Shown piece by piece: positions 1 through 7,984 of a stretch of DNA of 64,000 bases. This DNA is from Pseudarthrobacter sulfonivorans (lineage in GTDB: Bacteria; Actinomycetota; Actinomycetes; Actinomycetales; Micrococcaceae). Below the pieces are notes generated by a model. It had not been told where the DNA came from. It did not search any database and saw only the letters and a program-made list of their open reading frames with translations. Each line of letters starts with the position of its first letter. The first letter of the stretch is position 1. Location of the stretch: the NCBI RefSeq assembly GCF_024391045.1, contig NZ_JANFCZ010000011.1:56860-120859 (forward strand). Reading direction: 5' to 3'. The position numbers and the translations under genes were made by a program.

Positions 1-2
1 AG

Positions 3-1502
3 CTCGAGGCAGCGGACTATACCGGTCTCGAAGATGAACTGAAGCAGCAGTCGCGGCTGGCGCTGGAAGCAAGCTTGTTCCAGCGCTACGCCGGTGCCCG
101 GTCGCGGGATTATTCAGACGCCACCTATTTGCGGCACTTCAAGTCGTTCACCAACGACTACCCGGTGATTGTGAGCACCTGCCACTCGCTGCGGCGAAGC
201 ATCCCGGCGGGTTTCCTGCTGGACTACCTGATCATCGACGAAGCCTCCCAGGTGGACCTGCTGGCGGCAGGCCAGGCGCTGGCCTGCGCACGGAACGTGA
301 TCGTCGTCGGCGATCTGAAGCAGCTCCCGCACATCCCGCAGCGGAGCGCCGCCGAGCGCAGCCGGCCGGCACCTGCCCCGGAATACGACTACGGGAAGCA
401 CAGCATCCTGTCCTCAGTGATCGAGCGGTTCGGCACCGGCCTTCCCCGGACCATGCTCCGCGAACACTACCGCTGCGATCCTGCAATCATCGATTTCTGC
501 AACCGGAAGTTCTACGGCGGCCAGCTGGTCCCCTACACCACCGGCAACGCGGAACATCAGGCGCTCGTGGTGGTCCGCACCGCCGAGGGAAACCACATGC
601 GGCAGCACGTCGGTGGCCGCACCAACCAGCGCGAAGCGGACGTCATTGCGCAGGAGGTACTGCAGGACTTCTGTGCTGACACGGAACCTGGCGACATCGG
701 CGTGGTCACCCCTTACCGCCGGCAGGTCGATAAAGTCGCGGAAGCCCTGCAGAACAGGATCGAGGCTGACACGGTCCATAAGTTCCAGGGCCGGGAAAAG
801 AAAGTCATCATCATGAGCACCGTCTTGGACGAGACCAAAAACGGACGGTCCGGGGTTGGCTTTGTTGACGACCCCCAGCTGGTCAACGTGGCCGTCTCCC
901 GCGCAGTGAAACGGTTTGTCCTGGTGACCAACCACAGCATGCTGCCGGCCAGCCGCCATCTTCGCGACCTGGTGCAGTTCATCCAGTACCAGAACCCGGG
1001 GAACGCTGTCTTCGAAAGCGCAGTTCTTTCAGTGTTCGATCTGCTCTACAAAGAGTACTCAGCGCAGCTCCGGCCCTTCGCTGCCCGGCTTCAGAACACG
1101 TCCAGGTTCGCGTCGGAAAACATCGCGGGGACACTGCTCCGGGAAATCCTGGCCGAGGAAGCGTACAAAGAATTTGCTGTTGCCGATCAGGTGGTTTTGC
1201 GCAATTTGCTTCCGGACCTTTCCCGGCTCACGGCCCAGCAGGCCTCGTATGTGCGGAACCGCGCCACGGTGGACTTCGTCGTTTACAGCCGGATCACCAA
1301 CATGCCCGTCCTCGCTGTGGAGGTCGACGGTTTTGCCTTCCACGAGGCTGATGCATCGCAAAGAATCCGGGACGGCCTCAAGAACGAGATCTGCCATAGC
1401 CACGGCATTGCGCTGCTGCGGTTGCCGACGACCGGCAGTGGCGAGGAACAGGTGGTCCGCCGCCGGCTCACGGCTGCGATTCGTGAGCAGGCGTTTCACT
1501 GA
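3..1502 (+). CDS. SF1 (UPF1/DNA2-like) helicase with C-terminal nuclease-like domain, 5'-truncated
   Basis: The reading frame is open from the window edge, so the N-terminus and the Walker A motif lie outside. The visible part carries the second half of a superfamily 1 helicase: the DEASQ Walker B box, GDLKQLP (motif III), LREHYRCDP (motif IV), VVTPYRRQ, TVHKFQGREKK (motif V) and NVAVSRAVKRF (motif VI). After a linker the last ~90 residues contain VDFVVYSR followed by VLAVEVDGFAFHE. That is the D...ExD pattern of DUF2726/DUF559/Vsr-like restriction-endonuclease-fold domains. A helicase-nuclease fusion suggests DNA repair or defence, but the target is unknown. The call rests on motifs; the nuclease assignment is less certain than the helicase. 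The gene ends 3 bases before a strong hairpin. Confidence 0.85.
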   Translation, partial: LEAADYTGLEDELKQQSRLALEASLFQRYAGARSRDYSDATYLRHFKSFTNDYPVIVSTCHSLRRSIPAGFLLDYLIIDEASQVDLLAAGQALACARNVIVVGDLKQLPHIPQRSAAERSRPAPAPEYDYGKHSILSSVIERFGTGLPRTMLREHYRCDPAIIDFCNRKFYGGQLVPYTTGNAEHQALVVVRTAEGNHMRQHVGGRTNQREADVIAQEVLQDFCADTEPGDIGVVTPYRRQVDKVAEALQNRIEADTVHKFQGREKKVIIMSTVLDETKNGRSGVGFVDDPQLVNVAVSRAVKRFVLVTNHSMLPASRHLRDLVQFIQYQNPGNAVFESAVLSVFDLLYKEYSAQLRPFAARLQNTSRFASENIAGTLLREILAEEAYKEFAVADQVVLRNLLPDLSRLTAQQASYVRNRATVDFVVYSRITNMPVLAVEVDGFAFHEADASQRIRDGLKNEICHSHGIALLRLPTTGSGEEQVVRRRLTAAIREQAFH

Positions 1503-1505
1503 CAA

Positions 1506-1547
1506 GGATGCCCTCCGGTCTGCGGTTCCGCAGACCGGAGGGCATCC
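1506..1547. terminator. Strong hairpin between helicase gene and tRNA
   Basis: Two 20-base arms (1506-1525 and 1528-1547) are perfect reverse complements around TT, so about 18 pairs form with a small loop. It begins 3 bases after the helicase stop codon and ends 3 bases before the CCA end of the convergent tRNA. It therefore probably terminates transcription from both sides. There is no long T tract. Confidence 0.75.
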
Positions 1548-1550
1548 ACC

Positions 1551-1627
1551 TGGTAGGGCTACTCGGACTTGAACCGAGGACCTTAGGATTATGAGTCCCG
1601 CGCTCTAACCAGCTGAGCTATAGCCCC
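1551..1627 (-). tRNA. tRNA with CAU anticodon (Ile2 or elongator Met)
   Basis: Read on the minus strand, the gene starts GGGGCTATAGCTCAG and ends TAGCCCTACCA, so the CCA end is encoded. The anticodon loop is CTCATAA, giving CAU, and the T loop is GGTTCAAGTCC. The acceptor stem pairs fully if G1-U72 is allowed, with A73 as discriminator. A CAU anticodon outside the initiator type means either elongator methionine or the isoleucine tRNA whose C34 is modified to lysidine. Sequence alone does not settle which, but the initiator is excluded because position 1 pairs. Confidence 0.9.
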
Positions 1628-1739
1628 GTGGCCCGGCCTGGTCCGATGCGGACTTTTTCGGCAGGGCAAAAACACTCTAGCAAACCGGAACACCTGCTCA
1701 GACCACGGTTGGTGCCGGCCGCCGGGTTCCTGGTTGAGT

Positions 1740-2936
1740 TCAGACCACCTTGTCTTCGAAGCTTGCGCCGCGGTACAGGTCCTCAAAGGTCTGCAGTGTG
1801 CCCTCGATGCTGTGGGGTTCCACCATCCGCCGGCTGGCCTGGCCCATGGCGGCGCGTTCCTCGGCGGGGAGCTCCAGGATGAGGGTGATTTTCTTGGCGA
1901 GGTCGTCGCTGTCGTTGGGGGTGAACAGGTAGCCGTTCTCGCCGTCGCGGACCAGGTGCGGGAGTGCCATGGCGTCGGCGAGCACGACGGGCGTCGAGGC
2001 GGACATGGCTTCCAGGGTTACCAGGGACTGCAGCTCGGCAGTACCCGGCATGCAGAACAGGTCGGCTTGGATGTAGGCCTTCCGGAGGTCTTCGTCACTG
2101 GCCAGGCCGAGGAACTTGACCCGGTCTTCGAGGCCAAGCCGCTTGGCCTGCGCTTCGAGGGCCGGCCGGACTTCCCCGCCGCCAACGATCTCCAGATGGA
2201 CATTCAGCTCCGGCGGGGTCTTGGACACGGCATTGATCAGGACGTCAACGTGCTTCTCTTCCGCCAGGCGGCCCGCAAAAACCACCGTCGGGTTGGCGTG
2301 CGGTTCGATCACTTCACCGGGCTGCAGCTCATAGGCGGCAGAATCGATGCCGTTGGACAGGGGCAGCACCTTGCGGAGGAAGGCATGCTGGTGCATGGCT
2401 TTCGCGGCAAGCGGCGTGGGTGTGGTCACCACGTCAGCCTGGCCCATGACTTTGCCCATGTCCTTCCAGGAGATCTTCCCGATGATGTCCTTGAACCATT
2501 GCGGGAACGGCAGGAACGGGTTCAGGTTCTCCGGCATGAAGTGGTTGGTGGCCACAATCCTGACGCCGCGCTTCACGGCTTCATACAGGACGTGTTCACC
2601 AATCATGTAGTGGCTCTGGATGTGCACCACGTCAGGCTTCACGCGGTCGAACAGGAGGCTGATTTCCTTTTTGATCTCCCACGGAAAACAGATCCGGAAG
2701 TACTCGTGGGTGAAGACGCCGTGCGAGTGGAGCCGGTGGACGGTGGCCTCGGAACGGAATTCGGTGAAGCTGGGCCCATTGTCCGCACGGCAGGCCAGCA
2801 CATTCACGTTGTGGCCGCGGGCCGTCATGCCTTTTGCCAGGCGGTAGCCGAACTGGGCGGCCCCGTTGACGTGAGGCGGATACGTGTCCGCTGCTATCAG
2901 GATGGTCAGGGGACGCTGGTCGGCGGGCGTTGTCAC
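1740..2936 (-). CDS. GT4-family glycosyltransferase
   Basis: This 398-residue protein has the two-Rossmann GT-B fold signature of GT4 enzymes. An N-terminal TILIAADTYPPHVNGA opens the acceptor domain. VVFAGRLAEEKHVDVLINAV opens the donor domain. MPGTAELQSLVTLEAM then gives the conserved E-x7-E-type loop that binds the nucleotide sugar. Family members in this phylum include PimB-like mannosyltransferases acting on phosphatidylinositol lipids, but the donor and acceptor here cannot be read from the sequence. The GTG start at 2936 has AGGAG about 9 bases upstream. It has no obvious operon partner. Confidence 0.85.
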   Translation of the reverse strand: MTTPADQRPLTILIAADTYPPHVNGAAQFGYRLAKGMTARGHNVNVLACRADNGPSFTEFRSEATVHRLHSHGVFTHEYFRICFPWEIKKEISLLFDRVKPDVVHIQSHYMIGEHVLYEAVKRGVRIVATNHFMPENLNPFLPFPQWFKDIIGKISWKDMGKVMGQADVVTTPTPLAAKAMHQHAFLRKVLPLSNGIDSAAYELQPGEVIEPHANPTVVFAGRLAEEKHVDVLINAVSKTPPELNVHLEIVGGGEVRPALEAQAKRLGLEDRVKFLGLASDEDLRKAYIQADLFCMPGTAELQSLVTLEAMSASTPVVLADAMALPHLVRDGENGYLFTPNDSDDLAKKITLILELPAEERAAMGQASRRMVEPHSIEGTLQTFEDLYRGASFEDKVV

Positions 2937-3098
2937 GTGGTGAGCTCCTGAAGGTCACGGTGCGCGGCGGAAGCTGACGCACCGGGTGGCCGCCGGCGCT
3001 TTGACGCGGGGCCTCTTGGAATCGGCTGGAAGGAATCGGCTGGACGGATCGGCGGGTGGGAGGGTCGGTGATGGAAGTGGAATAGGTTGGCCACCAGG

Positions 3099-4004
3099 CT
3101 AATGGGACGCCCTGCCCGCCTTGCGCGCATCTTTCTTGCGCTTGGTGACCTCGGGGTGGTGCCTGGAAAGGGCTATTACCCCCACGATAGCAAGGGAAGC
3201 TGCCGCACCCATGGCAATCGCCATCACGGCGTGGACGTCGGGGCGCAGTTCACCCAGGATGATGATGCCAATGGCAATCCCGACGATCGGATCCACCACT
3301 GTCAGGCCGGCGATGACCAGGTCCGGCGGGCCGCCCGAGTAGGCGTTTTGCACAAACCAGGAACCCAGGCCGCCCGCTGCCGCGATGGCCACCACCGAAT
3401 ACCACTGCACGTTGAGCAGGAACAGCCCGTTCGGGTCGAGCAGGTGCTTGCCGATGATACGTGTCAGGACAGCCACGAAGCCAAACAGAACACCGGCGCC
3501 AAGGATGTAGACAAAGGCGCTCATCCGGTGCCGGAACACCGCCGCCAGGGTGCCGAACACGCCTACTGCCAGGGCGAGCAGCAGCACGATAGTGAGCTCG
3601 TCGTCCTGGTTCACGTGGTGGTTTTCTTGGGTCACGTTCACGGCCAGGAGGACAAACAGGGCCGAACCGGTCACACAGGCCGCAATGGAGACCATGGTGG
3701 CACGGTTGATGGTGATGTCCTGGTCGCGCGCGTTCACTACCGTGGTGATGACCAGCGCGATGGCCCCGATCGGCTGCACTACCGTCAGCGGCGCCGAGAC
3801 CAGCGCCACCGCGTTCATTCCCATCCCGAGGCACAGCAGGAGCAGCCCGAACACCCACCGGGGATTCCGCAGCAGGCGGAGGAAGCCGTTGGAGCTCAGT
3901 GCCAGGCCCCCGGTGTCGGCCTTCACCGCACTGCCCTGCTTCTGCGCACCCAAGGCAAGACAGAACGCCCCAAGCACCGCCAGCAGAACCGCCACCCACA
4001 CCAT
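3099..4004 (-). CDS. DMT-superfamily (NIPA/EamA-like) membrane transporter
   Basis: The protein has 301 residues and about nine to ten hydrophobic segments, with little soluble sequence apart from a basic C-terminal tail (KRKKDARKAGR). The pattern fits drug/metabolite transporters, and NIPA-type members of that superfamily are the nearest look-alikes. The substrate is unknown. Its ATG shares one base with the TGA of the phosphatidyltransferase gene (TGATG at 4002-4006), so the two are an operon with probable translational coupling. Confidence 0.75.
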   Translation of the reverse strand: MVWVAVLLAVLGAFCLALGAQKQGSAVKADTGGLALSSNGFLRLLRNPRWVFGLLLLCLGMGMNAVALVSAPLTVVQPIGAIALVITTVVNARDQDITINRATMVSIAACVTGSALFVLLAVNVTQENHHVNQDDELTIVLLLALAVGVFGTLAAVFRHRMSAFVYILGAGVLFGFVAVLTRIIGKHLLDPNGLFLLNVQWYSVVAIAAAGGLGSWFVQNAYSGGPPDLVIAGLTVVDPIVGIAIGIIILGELRPDVHAVMAIAMGAAASLAIVGVIALSRHHPEVTKRKKDARKAGRASH

Positions 4005-4648
4005 CAGGCGGCGCCGCCGTCGTTCTCTAATGCTCCCGGGTGCGATACTGCCTGCATTCGGCCCTTCCGCAGAATGGCCCAGAAGTAGTTATAGGCGGCG
4101 ATCCAGTGGCCCACCAGGCCGAGCCCCAGGACAACCCAGGCGGCTACGAACAGCGCCCCGCCGAACGGGGAATCCAGCCGCGACAGCACCAGCAGGGGTG
4201 TGCCGAGCAGCAATAGTCCGGTGCGTACTTTGCCAACGCGGCTCACGGGAAGATCCGGATGGCCGCGGAAAAAAGTGAGCGTCATGGCCAGCAGTACCGC
4301 ATCCGGCACCAGCAGTGCGGCCAGGTACAGCCAATGAACGACGCCGGCAATCACCAGGGTGACCGCCACCGCAATCAGGGCAAGCCGGTCAGCAAGAGGG
4401 TCCATCACACGGCCCAGTTTGGACGCCTGGTCAAAGCGGCGGGCCACGTAACCGTCTATCCAGTCAGAGCCGGCCATCACGGCCAGGACAACAACGGCGA
4501 TGCCGTATTCTCGTTCGGCGAGGACCAGCCAGATGAACAGCGGCACGCCCATGAAGCGCAGCACCGTCAGGGCATTGGGGACCGTCAAGACGCGGTCGTG
4601 GTCGATCTGGGGGCGGTCGGGACGCGCACCAGCGCCGATGAACCTCAC
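4004..4648 (-). CDS. CDP-alcohol phosphatidyltransferase (PgsA-like)
   Basis: The family motif D-x2-D-G-x2-A-R-x8-G-x3-D-x3-D is complete: D62, D65, G66, A69, R70, G79, D83, D87. These residues bind the metal and the CDP group. Several hydrophobic helices follow, as expected for an integral membrane enzyme. At 214 residues it is of normal length. Likely products are phosphatidylglycerophosphate or another phospholipid such as cardiolipin or PI-type lipid, and the acceptor is not decidable here. The GTG start at 4648 has AGGAGGGG just upstream. It overlaps the downstream DMT permease gene by one base. Confidence 0.85.
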   Translation of the reverse strand: MRFIGAGARPDRPQIDHDRVLTVPNALTVLRFMGVPLFIWLVLAEREYGIAVVVLAVMAGSDWIDGYVARRFDQASKLGRVMDPLADRLALIAVAVTLVIAGVVHWLYLAALLVPDAVLLAMTLTFFRGHPDLPVSRVGKVRTGLLLLGTPLLVLSRLDSPFGGALFVAAWVVLGLGLVGHWIAAYNYFWAILRKGRMQAVSHPGALENDGGAA

Positions 4649-4714
4649 TCCGCTCCCCTCCTTTTAAGCACAGCGTGAACGTGGAACTAAAGCACAGCGT
4701 GGACGTGGGTCCGG

Positions 4715-5569
4715 TTACGGGTTTCGGAGCAGCCTGCGCAGCAACACCACGAAGATGGTGGCCGACGCAGCCAGGGCCGCAAGGGGCCTCCAGCGGACGC
4801 CGGCACCCTCCGTCGAGTCGGACATCGCTGCGAATTTCCTGCTGGCGGCGTTCGTGCCCTGCTCCAGCATGGCCTTGCCCTCGCCCAGTTTTTCCTTGGC
4901 CGCGCCAACCAGGTAGTTGACCTGCGGTTTGACGTCCAACTCGGTGTCCAGCTCGTCGCGCACTTCGGCGATGTGCCGCCGCCGCTGTTCCAGCCTGCGG
5001 TGAAGCTCGGGCTCGGATGCGTGCGGGAATTCCGCCTTCTGCGCTTCTGCTTTGGCTTCTTTCTCCACCTTGGCCTTGGCAGCGGCTTCATCCTTGGCGG
5101 CCTTTGCTGCCTTTGCCTCCGGGCTGGCCGGGTCAAGCAGGGCAGCGTTGAAGTTCGAGCCTTCCTTGGCGATCCCCAGATCGTATTTGATGCCCCGGAT
5201 GGTCTCCTCCGGCACCAGCGGCATGGCCTTCTTGAGCTTGCGCACACCGATCAGGGCCCCGATAAGGGCGATGACCAGGAACAGGGCACACACCAGCAGG
5301 GCCGCGAGCCAGGCCGGCATGATGGTGGCAAGGCCCATGATGGCGGCGACGATGAGTCCGACTACCAGGAAGGCCACGAAAACGAGGGCGACGGCGAGGA
5401 ACGCTGCCGCTACCCCTACCTGGATGCCCTTGCGCTTGAGTTCAGCCTTGGCGAAGGCAATTTCGTCGTTAAGTTGGCGGGGCGCCAGGCGAAAGAGTAG
5501 TTTCAGCGTTCCGGGCAGCGCAGTGATGCGCAGGCCCTGGCTGGTGCGCCCGGTGTGTCGTCCGCTCAT
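4715..5569 (-). CDS. Phage-holin-family (actinobacterial holin-X-like) membrane protein
   Basis: This 284-residue protein has two strong hydrophobic helices near residues 53-110 (GVAAAFLAVALVFVAFLVVG and the next segment). A charged Ala/Lys/Glu-rich coiled-coil-like stretch follows, then a second predicted membrane segment at the extreme C-terminus (ALAASATIFVVLLRRLLRNP). The N-terminal half matches the cellular holin superfamily III type found in many actinobacteria, and the C-terminal half resembles DUF3618 proteins. Despite the family name nothing indicates prophage origin. It probably acts in envelope maintenance, which is inference. It faces the phosphatidyltransferase operon across 66 bases. 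Confidence 0.7.
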   Translation of the reverse strand: MSGRHTGRTSQGLRITALPGTLKLLFRLAPRQLNDEIAFAKAELKRKGIQVGVAAAFLAVALVFVAFLVVGLIVAAIMGLATIMPAWLAALLVCALFLVIALIGALIGVRKLKKAMPLVPEETIRGIKYDLGIAKEGSNFNAALLDPASPEAKAAKAAKDEAAAKAKVEKEAKAEAQKAEFPHASEPELHRRLEQRRRHIAEVRDELDTELDVKPQVNYLVGAAKEKLGEGKAMLEQGTNAASRKFAAMSDSTEGAGVRWRPLAALAASATIFVVLLRRLLRNP

Positions 5570-5768
5570 CGGTTCCCGCCTTACATGTTGGTTGGTCGAT
5601 TCGGCTTCCCTATTTCTGCGGGAGCGTGCGCCAGCATGGTCCCGTCCCCAAAACTATCATTCACGTTCAGGCCAAACTCCCGGGCTGGCCGTGCGGCGCG
5701 CCTGTCACTCACTAAGGCGAGCCCGTCACACGGTCAAGACGGACCGCCCGGGCCTAGGATTGGTCTCC

Positions 5769-6992
5769 GTGACCATTGACTCCAATCCGGGCGACGCCCT
5801 GAGCAGCCGCCGGAGGCTGCTTTACATCCTCCTGCTCGGCGCCCTTACGGCCTTGGGTCCCTTCACGATCGACCTCTACCTCCCTGCCTTTCCCGCCCTC
5901 GAGTCCAGTCTCGGAGTCTCCGAGGCGCAGGTCCAGCTGACCCTGGCGGGAACCACCATCGGTTTTGCCGCGGGACAGCTGATCGTGGGGCCCTTCAGCG
6001 ACAAGTTTGGCCGGCGGCTCCCGCTGATCCTGGCCACCGCCGTCCACATCGCTTCCTCCGTGGGAGCGGCGCTGTCCACCGATATCGCCACCCTGGGACT
6101 CTTCCGGGTCCTGATGGGGGTGGGCGCCGCCGGCGGCGGCGTGGTGGCCATGGCGATGGTGCGGGACCTGTTCTCCGGCTACGCGATGGTGAAGATGTTC
6201 TCCCGGATGGCCCTGGTGAACGGGCTGGCACCCATCCTGGCTCCCGTCATCGGCTCCCAGCTTCTCCTGGTGATGCCGTGGCCCGGAATCTTCGTGTTCC
6301 TTGCCTGCTACGGGACCCTGGTGATCATTGCATCGCTGGTCCTGGTCCAGGAGACCCTGCCGCCGGAAAAGCGCGGGCGTTCCGGCATGACCGCGGGCCA
6401 GCGGTACAAGGCTCTCTTCACCGACCGGATATTCGTGGGCCTGCTGGTGGTGGGCGGAATGAACTTCGCCGGCCTCTTCACCTACCTCTCTGCCTCACCG
6501 TTCCTGTTCCAGGGCATTTTTGGGTTCACTCCCCAGCAGTACGGGCTGCTGTTCGGCATCAACTCCCTGGGCATCGTGGCCGGCGTCCAGATCAGCGCCA
6601 GGCTCATGCGGCGCGTCCCCCCGCAGTGGATCCTTGCCTGTTCCACGGCGTGGCTTTTCCTGATGGCCCTGTTGATTGTCATCTTCGATCAGGCCGGCCT
6701 GGGCCTCTGGGGCGTCCTGATTCCGCTGTGGCTGTACATCATGGGCGCCGGCTTCACTTTTCCGTGCGTGCAGGCACTGGCACTGTCCAGCCACGGCGCA
6801 CAGGCCGGCACGGCAGCCTCCCTCCTTGGGGCCGCGACTTTCCTGACGGCCGGACTGATCTCGCCGGTGGTGGGCTGGCTGGGGATCACCAGCTCCACGC
6901 CCATGGGCGCCGTCCAGGCTGCGTGCATCCTCGTGGCGATCGCCGCGCTCTGGCTGATCGTCAGGCCGCGGACCGTCCCGGCCCTGGACTGA
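5769..6992 (+). CDS. MFS multidrug exporter, Bcr/CflA type
   Basis: The protein has 407 residues and twelve predicted membrane segments. ALTALGPFTIDLYLPAFPAL in helix 1 and GPFSDKFGRRLPL between helices 2 and 3 are typical of the Bcr/CflA drug-resistance branch of the major facilitator superfamily, which exports drugs or small metabolites by proton antiport. The frame is open well upstream, but the family N-terminus fits the GTG at 5769 (VTIDSNPGD). The upstream residues are Arg/Ser-rich non-homologous sequence. A weak TAGGA-type ribosome site precedes it. It diverges from the holin-like gene across 199 bases. Confidence 0.85.
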   Translation: MTIDSNPGDALSSRRRLLYILLLGALTALGPFTIDLYLPAFPALESSLGVSEAQVQLTLAGTTIGFAAGQLIVGPFSDKFGRRLPLILATAVHIASSVGAALSTDIATLGLFRVLMGVGAAGGGVVAMAMVRDLFSGYAMVKMFSRMALVNGLAPILAPVIGSQLLLVMPWPGIFVFLACYGTLVIIASLVLVQETLPPEKRGRSGMTAGQRYKALFTDRIFVGLLVVGGMNFAGLFTYLSASPFLFQGIFGFTPQQYGLLFGINSLGIVAGVQISARLMRRVPPQWILACSTAWLFLMALLIVIFDQAGLGLWGVLIPLWLYIMGAGFTFPCVQALALSSHGAQAGTAASLLGAATFLTAGLISPVVGWLGITSSTPMGAVQAACILVAIAALWLIVRPRTVPALD

Positions 6993-7153
6993 TTCGCCGG
7001 GCGCGGGCAAGAGCCGGCACCCGGGCATGACCCGGACTGGAGACAGCACCGGGCACCGCACCAGGCCCGGGCTGCGGGCAGCGGCGACACCGGGTCCGGC
7101 TTCCACGGCATTCTCCCCTGCCGTGGCGAAGGCTCCCGCGATAAAATAATTCC

Positions 7154-7561
7154 GTGCCCAGCTGGCAGTACTCCTCCCCGCTTCCGGCCACATGGCAGCG
7201 TTGCGACTCCGGCATCCTGCCCCTGTGGTGGGAACGGCTGTGCGAGCAGACCGGCCAGCAATCAGCGGCCCTCTACGCGGCGGGCCTCTTCACGGAAGAC
7301 CGGCGGCGGCCCATCGCGCAGTGGTTTAACCCGGCCTTCAGCGCGGCGCTCCTGGTGGCCCCGGAAACCTCCCCTGAATGGCCTGTGCAGCGCTTTGGCA
7401 TCTTCTACGCGCCGCCGGGCGCCGGGTTCGCCCGCGTCCACTCAGCGCCGCACGAATGGCACCCGCGCGAACCGCGCAAGTCTCCCACCGAGCAGGAAGC
7501 GTTCCGCGCCGCGATCGCGGAGGCCGAACGGTTCCTGCAGGTGGAAATGGACTTCGTCTGA
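7154..7561 (+). CDS. Conserved-looking hypothetical protein (135 aa)
   Basis: I do not recognise this family. The protein is soluble, rich in Trp and Pro (WWERLCEQTG, WFNPAFSAALL, GIFYAPPGAGFARVHSAPHEWHPREP), and ends with an acidic amphipathic helix. The GTG start at 7154 follows an AT-rich stretch (ATAAAATAATT) that could be a -10 element. Codon usage with G/C in third positions is like its neighbours, which supports real coding. It ends 15 bases before a strong rho-independent terminator. Confidence 0.6.
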   Translation: MPSWQYSSPLPATWQRCDSGILPLWWERLCEQTGQQSAALYAAGLFTEDRRRPIAQWFNPAFSAALLVAPETSPEWPVQRFGIFYAPPGAGFARVHSAPHEWHPREPRKSPTEQEAFRAAIAEAERFLQVEMDFV

Positions 7562-7576
7562 AATATAAATAAAAAC

Positions 7577-7615
7577 AAAAAGGTCCCGTCCTCATGGAGA
7601 GGACGGGACCTTTTT
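7577..7615. terminator. Bidirectional rho-independent terminator
   Basis: Arms at 7577-7592 and 7600-7615 are perfect complements (core GGTCCCGTCCT/AGGACGGGACC) with a 7-base loop. T5 closes the plus-strand side, and a run of A at 7562-7580 gives a U tract on the minus strand. It ends the 7154 gene and the tRNA-Asn gene that follows on the other strand. Confidence 0.9.
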
Positions 7616-7620
7616 GGTGT

Positions 7621-7696
7621 TGGCTCCTCCTGCTGGACTTGAACCAGCAACCCTTCGATTAACAGTCGAATGCTCTGCCAATTGAGCTAAGGAGGA
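7621..7696 (-). tRNA. tRNA-Asn (GUU), CCA encoded
   Basis: The minus strand begins TCCTCCTTAGCTCAATTGG and ends CAGGAGGAGCCA. The anticodon loop is CTGTTAA (GUU), the acceptor stem is a perfect 7 pairs, the discriminator is G73, and the CCA is encoded. All 73 body bases are identical to the second copy at 7822-7894. Confidence 0.97.
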
Positions 7697-7784
7697 ATGA
7701 AGCAGGTATGACATTAGCAAAGGATTCCCGACAATGTGAAATCGGCTGCCGGATGGGTAAAAATACCCTCCCCCGGTATGAAAA

Positions 7785-7816
7785 AATCCCCGTCCCGGAG
7801 ACCCGGAACGGGGATT
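7785..7816. terminator. Terminator of the second tRNA-Asn
   Basis: Arms 7785-7798 and 7803-7816 (AATCCCCGTCCCGG against CCGGAACGGGGATT) pair with one mismatch and a 4-base loop. On the minus strand the hairpin is followed by a U run from AAAAAA at 7781-7786. It lies 5 bases beyond the 3' end of the upstream tRNA-Asn. Confidence 0.85.
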
Positions 7817-7821
7817 GTGCG

Positions 7822-7894
7822 CTCCTCCTGCTGGACTTGAACCAGCAACCCTTCGATTAACAGTCGAATGCTCTGCCAATTGAGCTAAGGAGGA
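7822..7894 (-). tRNA. tRNA-Asn (GUU), CCA not encoded
   Basis: It is identical over 73 bases to the 7621-7696 copy, with anticodon GUU. After G73 the minus strand reads CGCAC rather than CCA, so this copy needs CCA-adding enzyme. The leader just upstream of both copies (AGGAATGAAGC) is also shared, which indicates a recent local duplication. Confidence 0.96.
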
Positions 7895-7984
7895 ATGAAG
7901 CGGGTATTAGCCTAGCAAAGACTCCGGCTGGAAGCGAAATCGGCGGTGAAAACGGCACGTATGGCTGCCCGTCACTGCCATAGG

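Noticed and set aside
1734..2951. 405-residue plus-strand open frame opposite the glycosyltransferase gene
   Set aside because: It mirrors the minus-strand gene and has no family motifs. High GC leaves long open antisense frames; the GT4 motifs are all on the minus strand.
4715..5569. Prophage origin suggested by the holin family name
   Set aside because: No endolysin, capsid, integrase or attachment site is nearby, and this family is common in actinobacterial chromosomes.
5052..5768. N-terminal extension of the MFS exporter frame by 239 residues
   Set aside because: The upstream part overlaps the holin-like gene on the other strand and has shadow composition. The family start is at 5769.
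7592..7879. 95-residue minus-strand frame repeating AEHSTVNRRVAGSSPAGGA
   Set aside because: It is a translation through both tRNA-Asn genes, a well-known artefact, not a protein gene.
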